This document shows, piece by piece, positions 1 to 11,600 of a stretch of 64,000 nucleotides of DNA. The stretch's first letter is position 1. Each line of letters opens with the position of its first letter. The stretch is taken from NCBI RefSeq assembly GCF_001431295.2, contig NZ_LKAJ02000001.1, positions 3,286,001 to 3,350,000 on the forward strand. The letters are read 5' to 3'. The position numbers and the translations under genes were made by a program. Source of the DNA: Candidatus Berkiella aquae. GTDB taxonomy: Bacteria > Pseudomonadota > Gammaproteobacteria > Berkiellales > Berkiellaceae. The notes below the pieces were generated by a model, which was not told the origin of the DNA, searched no databases, and worked only from the letters and a program-made list of their open reading frames with translations.

Positions 1-397
1 TTGTGATGCAATATCCTTCTCCGCCAATCGGAAAACCATGAACCGCGATTTTTTGTAACTGTGTTGGCGTCTCGCCAATTTCTAAGGATTTTGCTTTTTG
101 CCAAAACGATTCATCTTCCACTTCTAACATGGCAAGATCACATTCATGATTAACTGCCATTAATTTAGCTGCATATTTAATCGAGTCATTAGCCAGTTCA
201 ACTTCAACAAAAGTCGATCCGCCTGCCACATGAGCATTGGTAATGATTTTGTTACCCTCAATCACAAAACCAGAACCTGTCCAGCGTGATATTGTTGGAG
301 ATTTCCAGGGAAATTGATAATCGTAATCCAGAGCGGTTGTGTAGATTTTGACGGCAAATTGCTTATCGCTTGAAGAGGACGCTTTATTTCTACCCAT
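1..397 (-). CDS. Deg/HtrA-like trypsin-fold serine protease, 5' part only
   Basis: The gene starts with ATG at 397, preceded by a strong AGGAGG ribosome binding site, and runs off the left edge, so only about 132 N-terminal residues are visible. They include RWTGSGFVIEGNKIITNAHV, with the catalytic His in TNAHV, and CDLAMLEVED with the catalytic Asp. The following HGFPIGGEGYCIT resembles the PIGG(D/E)xxxxT block of Deg proteases that precedes the catalytic Ser, which lies outside the window. There is no obvious signal peptide before the protease domain, so the protein may be cytoplasmic, like some plant-type or Deg9-like relatives. Presence of a PDZ domain cannot be judged. The family call is good; the subfamily is inference. 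Confidence 0.8.
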   Translation of the reverse strand, partial: MGRNKASSSSDKQFAVKIYTTALDYDYQFPWKSPTISRWTGSGFVIEGNKIITNAHVAGGSTFVEVELANDSIKYAAKLMAVNHECDLAMLEVEDESFWQKAKSLEIGETPTQLQKIAVHGFPIGGEGYCIT

Positions 398-540
398 GAT
401 GTTTTCCTCCTGGGAAATACAAATTGTAACGACCTATAACCTAACTATAGCTAACAATTTGTCAGTGTGGAGGAAATATTTTATATGGCTAGATCCTTAT
501 CCACCATACAAAATTCATGCCAGGAGGACAAGTAGCGAGC

Positions 541-672
541 GTCATTGCGAGGAGCTGATAAGCGACGAAGCAGTCTAGTCAAATTAGGAATTTTTAGATT
601 GCTGTCTTTCATTCGCAATGACGCAGGGTTACGTCACTGCGAGGAGCTGATAAGCGACGAAGCAGTCTAGTC
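541..672. repeat. Two direct copies of a 40-bp REP-like element with an inverted partial copy between
   Basis: Copy 1 (541-580) and copy 2 (633-672) are identical except for one base (gtcattgcga versus gtcactgcga). Between them, 595-622 holds a partial inverted copy: tcgcaatgac at 613-622 is the exact reverse complement of 541-550, and tagattgctg at 595-604 nearly complements the 3' end of copy 1. The unit can therefore fold into a long hairpin. It lies between two genes both read leftward (uup and the Deg-like protease). It looks like a dispersed intergenic palindrome of REP/mini-mobile type rather than a terminator, since no T-run follows. Confidence 0.75.
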
Positions 673-683
673 GAAGTAGTTAT

Positions 684-2579
684 TTATTCTTTCGAATCCA
701 ATTCTTCCCAACGTTGATACGCTTCACTCAGCTTCTTTTCTAAATCACTCAGTTTGCAACCGATTGTTTGGACTTCCGTTTTGGGTTTGTCATAGAAATT
801 CGGCTCGCACATTTGATTTTGAATCACTTGAATTTCCTTCTCAAGCTTTTCAATCTGTGAAGGTAAACTAGCAAGTTCACGTTGTTGATTATAAGAAAGT
901 TTTTGTTCTTTCTTAGATTCAACTCCTTTTTTAGACGCTTGAGTCTTTATCGTTTTGACTTCTTTTTCCTTAGTGGCATTTTGTATTAGGGCATTTCTTT
1001 GTAGGAAATCACTATAACCTCCCACATTAATAGAAATTCCTTCGTCTGTGAAAGCAATACAATGTGTTGCAATATTATCGATAAATTCTCGGTCATGGCT
1101 AATGATAATAACCGTGCCTGGATAATGTAGTAATAGGTTCTCTAGCACATCTAAAGATTCAATATCCAAATCATTGGTGGGCTCATCGAGTACTAAAACG
1201 TTAGCAGGTTTTGAAAATAATTTTGCCAATAGTAATCGATTCTGTTCTCCGCCAGATAAGGTTTTTACTAAAGCACGACACTTGACAGGCGAAAATAGAA
1301 AATCACCCAAATAGCCAACAATGTGGCGTTTTTTTCCATCTATTTCAACAAAATCATCACCTTCAGCTACATTGCTCATCACCGTTTCTTCAGGACGTAA
1401 GCGATCACGCGTTTGATCAAAGAACGCTATTTGATTTGCAGGACTATGCTTTAACATGCCAGAGGTCGGTTTCAATAATCCCAATAGCAATTTGATTAAG
1501 GTTGTTTTACCAGAACCATTTGGACCAACAATCGCAATCTTATCGCCTCTTTGGACCGTAAAGGTGAAATCCTTAATTAAGGGCGGCCGGTTTTCATAAC
1601 CAAAGAAAATATTCTGTGCTTGGATGACGGTTTTACCGGTTGTTGCAGATTCATTAATCGCAAACACGGGCTTTTCTTTTAATTCTCTGCGCTGTTTACG
1701 CTCTTCCCTTAATGCTTTGAGGGCACGCACTCTGCCTTCATTACGTGTTCTTCTGGCTTTAACTCCTTGTCTTATCCATTGTTCTTCTTCGGATAATTTT
1801 TTATCAAACAGCGCATTATGTCTTTGTTCTTCAGCGAGGGCCGCTTCTTTTCTTGCAAGAAAAGCATCATAATCAGGTGGATAGGAAATTAATTTACCGC
1901 GATCAAGCTCGACGATTCGGGTTGCTAATGCGCGCAATAATGCCCTATCGTGAGTAATAAAAATCAAGGTTTTGGGATATTGCTTCAGCATGGTTTCTAA
2001 CCACTGAATCGCGTCTAAGTCCAAATGGTTAGTTGGTTCATCTAATAATAAAACATCCGGCTCTTCTACTAAGGCAGCCCCTAATGCAACTCGGCGGCGC
2101 CAACCACCCGATAATTCTGACATTTTTTTATCAGCAGGCAGCCCTAATGCTTGTATGACGCGATCAACACGTTGCTGGATCTGCCAACCATCTCGTTGGT
2201 CTAAAATTTGTTGCAGATCACTCAATTTATTAATCCACGCTTCATCATGATTATCAAGCTGTGAGATATGTTGATGATAAGCTAGCAAGACATCTCGTAG
2301 ATCAGCCAACCCTTCTGACACGGCTTCATAAACGGTGATCTCATGTAGCTCAGGTAACTCTTGTGCTAACATAGCGATGCGTAGATAGTTCGGCTTAATA
2401 ATCTGGCCCGCATCAGCAGCGATAGTTTGAGATAGAATCCGAAAAAGCGTTGACTTCCCTTCCCCATTTCGGCCTATCAGCGCTATACGTTCTTGTGGGT
2501 TAATATCAAAATTGACATTATCCAGCAACGGAAACTCACCTACAGAGAAATACAGATCTTTCAAGGTCACCAAAGGCAT
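684..2579 (-). CDS. uup: ABC-F ATPase Uup
   Basis: Soluble duplicated ABC ATPase of the ABC-F group, without membrane domains; Uup acts on ribosomes and branched DNA intermediates. Counting from the preferred start, Walker A 1 is GRNGEGKS at residues 36-43, followed by LSGGWRRRVALGAAL and LLLDEPTNHLD. The second cassette has GPNGSGKTT, LSGGEQNRLLLAKL and LVLDEPTNDLD. The charged linker between cassettes (KKLSEEEQWIRQGVKARRTR) and the C-terminal coiled coil (about the last 85 residues, rich in Lys and Glu) are the Uup hallmarks that separate it from EttA. ATG 2579 (MPLVTLKDL) matches the usual N-terminus better than the in-frame ATG at 2597; neither has a strong ribosome binding site. It follows the giant SecA-like gene by about 100 bp on the same strand. 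Confidence 0.93.
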   Translation of the reverse strand: MPLVTLKDLYFSVGEFPLLDNVNFDINPQERIALIGRNGEGKSTLFRILSQTIAADAGQIIKPNYLRIAMLAQELPELHEITVYEAVSEGLADLRDVLLAYHQHISQLDNHDEAWINKLSDLQQILDQRDGWQIQQRVDRVIQALGLPADKKMSELSGGWRRRVALGAALVEEPDVLLLDEPTNHLDLDAIQWLETMLKQYPKTLIFITHDRALLRALATRIVELDRGKLISYPPDYDAFLARKEAALAEEQRHNALFDKKLSEEEQWIRQGVKARRTRNEGRVRALKALREERKQRRELKEKPVFAINESATTGKTVIQAQNIFFGYENRPPLIKDFTFTVQRGDKIAIVGPNGSGKTTLIKLLLGLLKPTSGMLKHSPANQIAFFDQTRDRLRPEETVMSNVAEGDDFVEIDGKKRHIVGYLGDFLFSPVKCRALVKTLSGGEQNRLLLAKLFSKPANVLVLDEPTNDLDIESLDVLENLLLHYPGTVIIISHDREFIDNIATHCIAFTDEGISINVGGYSDFLQRNALIQNATKEKEVKTIKTQASKKGVESKKEQKLSYNQQRELASLPSQIEKLEKEIQVIQNQMCEPNFYDKPKTEVQTIGCKLSDLEKKLSEAYQRWEELDSKE

Positions 2580-2681
2580 ATGCGCCAAACCATCCATTTT
2601 TATTAAAATAATCGCGAATTATAACCAAATTTATCGCCAGAATACAGCTAGTAGGCCTTTTTACCCCATGCTCAGCCCTTT

Positions 2682-5600
2682 TCATTGTTTAGGGCCACTT
2701 TTTGGACGAACACTCTCCTGCGGCTCAATGGGGCTCATATTCTCTTTCTTAGCACTGCGATAAGGATCATGGAAGGATTGAATAAAGGACTTTCTGGAAT
2801 GCTGTTGGACATCTTTTATCAAGGCTTGGGCCAATGTTCTCACATCAGAATGCACCTTCGTATCCTTGCTGTAGCTTTCTAGCATTTCATGGATTTGAAG
2901 ATGCCTTTGTTGCTCATTATTCCCTTTCACACTTGAACGTTTATCAATACTGATTAACAAGCGTTTCATATTTTCAAAGTGAAAATCAACCTTGACATCA
3001 CCTTTCTTTGCTTGGTCAATTTTGCTGACCAATAAATCAACTAGGGCTTGTGGCTTTCCCTTCATGCTCTGTGAGCTATCAGAAGGTTGTTGTGGCAAAA
3101 CAGTATTCGTTGGAATAGGAGGTAAAGGAGGAAAATTATCCGTATTAAGCTCAGTTTTGGCTTTTAATACACCGTTTTCGCTTAGTTTCTCACGAGGTGT
3201 TTCTGGCAATAATAGATCATCTAAGAAAGAGAAGAGATCGGTTTGTGAAGCATCGGGAATGACGGTAGTTTCGGGAATTACAATAGCTTCAGATACCGTG
3301 GTTTCTGGAGGGCTAACTGTTTCGTGTTCCTTAGGAATGACACCTTTTACCCATGGTGTCACTATTGGAGATGGCTCATTATTGAGTGTAGATTTAGCTG
3401 ATTCTGCTAATAAATGCAAACGTTGCTCTCGCAGATGAATCTCATCAAGAGAGAGCATTTTATCTTGCAAATTTTTTGAAAGACGACTATCGTCTTTTAA
3501 TTCGAATTTGAGCGCTTCTAATGATTTTAATGCGGCTTGAGTGTCACCATGGCCCAGTTGTACTTTAACATTATTTACTAAATCATTCATGCCAGGATTA
3601 TTATACTTTGCATTAACTGCTTGAAGCAGTAATCGAATGTCTTGGATTTCAAGTTTATGAATCGCTTCTAATTCTTGTAATGAATTCGTATTCGCCACGA
3701 CTCTTGCTTGGATATCATCTATCATCTTATGAAAGCGATTGCCAAAATTAATTTTATTTTTGAACAGCCTTTTTTTGATGCTCATTTTTGCATCATCTTG
3801 ATAGGCTTGTTTTCTTGCCTCAAACAATTGTTTATACAATCCTTGTGCATCATAAGTTTGACTATTATTTAAATATTTAATGATTTCGTCCACTTGTCTA
3901 TCACGAGCTTTTGAAGTTAAAGCAGATTTTTTATATTCTTTCAACTGTGACAGCGAATTATTTTTAATATTATGCCAAGCAGATAAGTCTCGCTTCATCA
4001 ATTGATTATAGCTGTGTGAGGTTGGGTAATACCCCTTTGCTGAATATACTTGCATTTCTCTATCATGTTGTAACAATTTGAACGGTGAAGTTCGGTCTAA
4101 TTCTTTGCGATAATTGACATGTGCTTGTAAGAGCATTTGCTTAAGCTGTTTAACATCCGATTCGAGGCTCGGATATTTTTCCATCCAGTTGATAATGGCT
4201 ACCGTCTGCGTCATCAATTGTGTTAATTCTTGATGTGAATGTTCCTTGCGACTGTTCGTTTGCGCTTTCAGTAATAACTCATTTAATAATCGATATTTTG
4301 CATTATAATCGGTTGTCTTTTCCCAATCACTGGTTAACTTCACTGATTTTGGTTTTTCATGTGAAACAATTTCTTTTAACCTTTGATACATACTATCCAT
4401 TTCAGAGTGATATGCCGTTTTTAAACTATGGATATCAGGCGTATCAACCAAATTTAAATTATCGCAGTAGGCTTTGTGAATATTAATCGCAAGGGGTAGT
4501 TTGCGATAGCTTTCAACCACAGCTTCTTTTGCCACCTTATCAGGTCGTGTAAGTACATTGGCAACAATTCGTTCACCTGCTTCTTTACTGAGTTGATAAT
4601 CGCCTAATTGACGATGATTGGGATCCGTGACAAGCTTATTCCATTCATTCATCGCTTGTTTGGTTAAACCCTGTAATGCGACTTCTAAGCTCGGTTTAGG
4701 AGATTGATTAAGCTGCTTCTTCCATGCAATATCGGATTCATTTAAGAATTGTTCCCAGTCTTTTAGCAATGCCTTTCTCATTTTCGTTGGTTCAGGAATC
4801 GACAACCCATCTAAATTGCGTTCACCCTCTGGCTTTTGCATTTCTTCGTTATAAAGCCGTTCCTTTTCTCCACAAAATTCAGGTATTTTTTCCAACATTT
4901 CAATCATCATCGAGAAAAACTGATTTCTAACATCCCCATAACCTTCTGAATACAATCTTTGTTGTTTTGCTGTCATATTGCGGTAAAGTCTAACATCATC
5001 CATTCTATCTTGGAGTAATTTTTGATTAATTTGCGCAGCATTTTTATCCGTACTCGCAAGATCTAATAGTAATGACTCCTTGCTAATAATAGTCATTGAC
5101 TCACCTTCCCATCCTTGTCGCCCTCCTCTACCCACAATTTGTCGTGATGTTCTCTCGCTATCTAGATAGGATTGCACCACAAATAGTCCCTTGGGATGAG
5201 CCGCTTCTAAACCTTCTTTGGTTTTCATTCTTGGCTTGAAATCGGTGCCACGTCCAAACATCGGCGTCGAAATGGTAATCGTACCTTGCATTCCCGCTTG
5301 CGAAGTAGCTTCACTTTCATTGGCAATACTTGAACGATTTGCCGTTTTACCATTGAAATCAACTCTTTCATTATCAATCCCGTTGTAAAGTTGTAGTGCG
5401 ATGGGATGTACTTTCTTTTCTTTTTGGAGCTGTTCTTCAATATATTTTGCTAAGGCTTTTGAGGTAATCGCATCTTTACAAATGATCAATGTTGGCATTT
5501 TGTCGTTTTGACGTAAGCGTTTAAGTACTTCATCAAAAATCTTCTTCTGATGCTTCTCATCGGTTTCAACAAGGATAGGCTCACGATCAATGCGCTTTTG

Positions 5601-8600
5601 CATTTGATGAGGTGGAATGCCCGTTAGCTTAAATCCAAACTTTTCTTGATGCTCATTTTTTTCCTCTATTGAACCTATCGTACCTGTCATACCCCAAACA
5701 ACACCGTTTTTCTTATTATAATAATCTAAGAAATTTTTACTGGTTGATGAAGCTACAGCAGATTTCTCAGGATCTAAGGTACATTTCGCTTTTTGTCCAT
5801 TTTTAATCGCATCGTCTTCATTAATTCTTGCATGCAAGAATTGTTGCACACCATTACTCCATTGTGCATCAGGGCTAATGCGATCATTAATAATTAATCT
5901 AGCAACAGAGATTTTTTCGTCAAAACGTGTTTCCTCACTTAGCACCCAGCGCTTATCACGTTGTGTATAGAGCTCTTTTGCCGCAACCGCTGAATCAATC
6001 CAGATATCTAATTGCTTGTTAGATATCATTTGCGGATCTTTAGCTAAATCTTTTTGCGCACCTTTGGCATGCTTTATTAAATACTGCCTCAAATTGCGAG
6101 TGTCATCTTCACTGCTAGCATTAGGATTTTTAAATTCATCTGTTTCAATAAATTCATTTATTAAAGCATAAGCAAATTCCATTGGGTTATAGAAGGGATC
6201 ACCTACATCATCCAAATTAACTGCATAACGATATTGGGTGCTATCATCTAACAGGGTATAATCTGCTTCATCTAATACTAATGAAGCTTTCGTTGGTTCT
6301 CGTCCGCCTTCAATTTGCGATCGCGAACGAAATAAGGAAAGCTGAGCAACATCGGAATAATGAATACCTCCTTCGCTATAATCATCAAGGCGTGAGGAAC
6401 TATCAATTGCAGTAAATTTAACACCTAAATATTCATAAAACTTTTTATTCTCTGCTAACCCTTCACGTGCCAATTGCATGTTGGAAGTACAGATATCAAC
6501 CGTTTGCCCATCTAAATGTAACATGCCAGCAAAGAGCGCAGAAGTTAATGATTTTCCTTGCCCTGTTTGAATTTCCGCAATATTATTACCATTTTGATGC
6601 ATGGCATTTAAAACGCTCAATATTTGCGTAGAGAAGGGAACTCGCCCTGTGGTGCGATACATCACTTCTCTTAATAAAGCTAAGTAAATTAGACGCCCTT
6701 GACGTTTGCTTTCTTCTGTGACATTAGGATCTCTGACCAATTTTTGATAGTAGCCTAAAAGCTGCTGGATCTCTTGTTTTGACATATCCTTAATAATCGC
6801 GCGTTTAGCTTGAGGATCAGAGGGGTTAGTACTAACACTATGGCTGTGCCCTATGGCATTCACAAAATAGAAATCGTGCTGTAATCTTTCACGTTGTGCA
6901 TAACTTAATCCATTATTGGTTGCTAAATTTTGCATCCCTTCTAAAATTCTTGATACTTCAGCAGTGTCAAATTGTTTTGCTAAGTTCTTTTCTCTGGCAG
7001 CTTGCTTTTGAGCAACAATTTTTTCTATCAGATCATCAATATTATCTTTTTGGTGTGCGATAATATCTTCTGCTTTAGGAAAGCCAATATCCGGATCAAA
7101 TTGTGCTAATGCTTGTAAAAATGCGGGGCTTTTTTGTGACAATGCAGCCACTAAATCGGTAATCTCTTTTACTTCCTTCTGCTTAATATCCGCTTGTTCA
7201 GCTTTAGATGCTTTTTCTTTTTGGGTCCTCATTTGCTTTAATTCATCATCCGTAAATGCTTCTGTTCTTCGACTTAAAATGATGATCAGTTGAGCTTTAC
7301 TTGAATCATCGAGTTGACTGTTAGAAATTTGCTTAATGGCTTCAGCAAACAGATGTGGCGCTTTACCAAACGCATTGATAAAATCACGTTTGAGTTCACG
7401 GCTGTTATTTTGCTTATCAAGATATTCAAACAGCTTTAAAGTGTTACTAATAATTTGTGAATATTGATTCGCAAATTGTGGATCTTTTTCGATGGCCTGA
7501 AAAATTTCAATAAAATCTTTTCTTGTATCGGCTTGCTTTATCAGAAACTCATTTAATTTAACAATGTTATCTACACTAACATTTTTAGCGCTTAAATTAA
7601 GTCCTAAATCAATCATCCCTGATACTTCTTTTAAGTTGACCGATTTTTCTCTGACCAGCGGTAACATCCAGCGCTTGGTTACTTCCCAGTCCGCGACAAG
7701 CCCTTTCTTGACTTGAGTATTCTCAACAATCGTAGTTAATATTTCGACCGGAAACTTCCCTTTATGAAAGCGATTCATCTGCCCAATCACTTCATTTAAG
7801 GTCTCAATTGGGATCTGTGATACGCCAGGAAAATTATTCAAAGTCGAAAGTAATTTTTTATAATCATCAATTGAACGTGCTTTCACACTCATCAGTGTCG
7901 TTATCATTTTGTCGATATCATCGACTCTGGCCGTTAGCGTATCTGTCAAGGCAAGCATTTTGGTTAAATCATCAGGTTTATTAATAGGTAATAACCTGTT
8001 AATAAATAGCTCCGATTCTTCTTTACGAAGGGTATCATTGGCTGCCCAAAATTGCTGTTGCAATTTTTGCATAATAAGGGCTTCATGGCTTCCTTTGACC
8101 ATATTAAAGGCTTGATTCAATAATGGCTTTAATATAATTGCTGGGATTTTGTCTTCAAAATCTTTCAACTTCTGAATAAAATGTTTTGGATCAGTGAAAT
8201 CTGCATCTTCAAAAACAATATAGCCACCTAATTGTTCTCTGATTTGCGCTTCATTTTCTTTTAAAAAGGCAGCGATGCTTTCTGGATCAAAATCACTTAA
8301 TGGCTGATTACCAAAAAAGCACTTATCAAATCCTTCTTGCGTACTAATCAAACGCATCAATTCATTAGGGCTATCGCTTGGCGATTGCATTGCTGCATCA
8401 ATCACATGCATCAGTTGTTCTATATTGGCTAGCTGCGTTGTACTCTGATGTGCAACATCAATGCCAGATAATACTTCCATCACTTGCATGAGTTTTGCTT
8501 TATCTTTATCATTTTTCAGAAATTGACTGCATTGAGTCAGCAATTTTAATCTATTTTCATCGTTATAATGAGCATTTGATAATTTGCCAACGACTTTTAA

Positions 8601-11600
8601 CAATATTTCACGCAGCTCATTTTGTGGTTCGCCTTTTAAATCATCATATTCGCTAATCTCTTTAAGCGAATCAGCAATCGCTTGCGAACTTAATGCAGCC
8701 AAGCCTTTTTCATTGGCTTTAGCAACATCATCTAATACGGCAAAGAAATGCTTACCGGAAAGAGACAAATACGACTCAACATCAACAGACTTAAGATCCT
8801 TGACAGGTTTATTAAAGGGATGATCCTTACCCAACTCATGATGAAAGCGCACAAGAGAGGATAGTTGACTTAGCGTTGGCGCTGTTATGACCCCAGGAGA
8901 TTTAGGGGGGTCACCACCCAAATTAAGGTAGGATAATAATCGTTGATAAGTTGCGTCTTTTGATAGTTTTTTCCAAGCCTCTATTTTCGCCAATTCACTA
9001 AATAGTTTATCAACCGCTTTCGGTTCTATGGTGCCCATTGCCTCTTTATGACTGGTGGCATAGGCTATTAAGGCTAATGCAACACGAGGATCCGGCACCG
9101 CAACTTGTGCGCTTTCTTGTCCTAGTAGTTTTGCTGCTTTTTCAGAAATATTCCCTTTCCACTTTTCATAAGCTTGGTCGACCAACCCCATTACTTTCAA
9201 ATATTTATCATAATTATCTAGAAAAGGTTGCTTAGCCAGCAAACGGTAATATTGCGTTCGACACTCTTCATAATCGCTACCAACACGATTAGCGTAAATG
9301 AACTCACTTAAATTGACACTGTAAGGCGCTCTGTTTTGCTGGTTTGGATCCAACGATAAAAAGGCTTCTGAACCTAAAAACTCACTCTGCGCTTGCAGGT
9401 TCATCTCTTGCGAAACAAAGAAATATTCTTGATCTCGCATTGCGGCATAAGCATCGAGCGGACCTAGTGGCAATCCCTCTAAATGATCAAATTGCTCTTT
9501 TGGATCAACGGCATTATTAAGAATAAACCATATTCGATCGCAGGCTGCTTTCATATTTTTAGCATTCTGGATAGGACAGGGTTCAGTTAGCTTTAACGGT
9601 AAGGCAGGATCAATTTCAGCCAATTTATCTAGAAATTTCTTGAACCCTTTAGCAACATCAACAAGATTAATATTTTCATCATATTTCGCTTGTTGACTAA
9701 GCAGAGACTCCCACCAAGCATACTGTCCTTTACTCAGTCCTGCGATATAATCAAGTGCGACTAATTCTTCGGTTTTCATTAAATTAACAGCTGAGTTAAT
9801 GTCGTTGTTGACAAACAGCTTAAGAAAACCTTGCAATGCTTCATTGCCTTGATTTTTTCTAATCGCATCGAGCTTGTCTAAGAATATTTTAACCCCTTGT
9901 GCACCTTCTTGATGTACAATTAAAGTGAGGCCAACAATGCTTCTGTCGGAATTAAATAATTTAAATAAATCACTATATTGTTCAGTGATGATGGGACCTA
10001 ATGCAGCATCTTCCTGCTGCAATAATTGATGAAAGGTAGCTAATTTTGATTGTGCAATGAGATTATCGACAAACTCTGTATAATCTTTGTCACTGATGGT
10101 TACTTTGGCTGCGGCTTCTTTTAAGTAATCTTCTCCTTTCGTTTTAATATTTTCTAATAGTTCTTCTAAATCTTCAATGGATCTATTTTTAACATACTCA
10201 ACAAGCAACGCAACTTGATTTCTAGTCTTGAATTTTTCATATTCAGCAGCATATTGTGGCGGCAATTTTGAAATGATACGATCGCGGATATCAATGCTAT
10301 TGTGAACATAGACGTCTGTTAATAATTTATAATCTTCTTCAGATAAACTAAACTGTCGATGATCGCCTTGCAAATCAATGCGGGCACCTGCCGTTTTCGG
10401 TAAAAACTTCACTTGAAGATCATTCACATTTCTTGTATCTAATTTTGCTCTAACGGGGTCATAATCGATTAACAATTCATCAGGATTGTCTTTGTTTTGT
10501 TTGATCACAAAGCCTGGCGGTATATTATGTTGATTAATCCCATCTGAAAGAATATCAGGGTATGAAATCAGAATTTCAGCCATCGCTTTGGTAATTCCTC
10601 CAATTTTACCAGGAAAAGATTCTGAACTACCGGTAAAATTACGCCAAAGCTTCTCAAGGATGTTAGAATTTTCACCACGATATGCCCCACCCATATTTGC
10701 GACTTTGTTGCTTTTTTCATACAGCGCAATAAATTGCTCTAAATTTAGATATTGTGACTTATCTGCCTCTTCAAAATTCCCCTGTCCTGATTTTCGCTGC
10801 AGCAATTCATCCAGCAATGCCTGTCGACTTTGCATCATCTGCATTTGCTGCTGTTCTTGCTGTTGTTGCTGCTGCTCTTGTTGTTGTTGCATTTGAATTT
10901 CAACATCAAGTCCTGCTAAAACCTCCTTTGGATTACGTTTGCAGGCTCTAATCGTATTGGGATCGATTGCTTTTTGCTGCACTTGTCTAGCTGGCGCAAT
11001 ACGTTGCTCTTGTTTAACGTGTCCTGCTCGTTCAAGTTTATGATGATTCCTAACATTAACGGCAATCAGGTTTTGAATTTCTTTTACTTTAAGTTTTTCT
11101 TCTTTGCTTAAATTCATCCCATCAAATACAAATTGCGTGATGATTTTTGCTGATACGTTATCCGTATTATCTTTTTGTAGCTTTTCAAGCAGTTTATCAA
11201 GCAGATCATTAATCGCATCTTGTTCATCTTTCGCGACATCATTTCTGCCAATGTGATAAAACGCTATTTTTTCAATAGGGCTTCCTTCTTTCATATTATT
11301 CTGGACCAATTTTAACGTTTCAGTCACTAAATCAACGTCTTTGCCAGCACCTTCAAATGCCGTATATTCTATTGAAATTGTTTTAAATGGCATATAAACG
11401 CCATCTTGAGATAGATAACGATTCATTTCCTTTAATTGGGCAACGGGATGATAAGGATCCATTGACATTAAACCAGGTGTTAACTCACGATAAGGAAAAC
11501 TGGTTGCTGCAAAACTATCGCCATTTTTTTGCAAGTAGGAAAATAAATGTCTAAACCAAGTACCTTCTAATTGACCCGTCAATTGGGCCAATTCTTGCGT

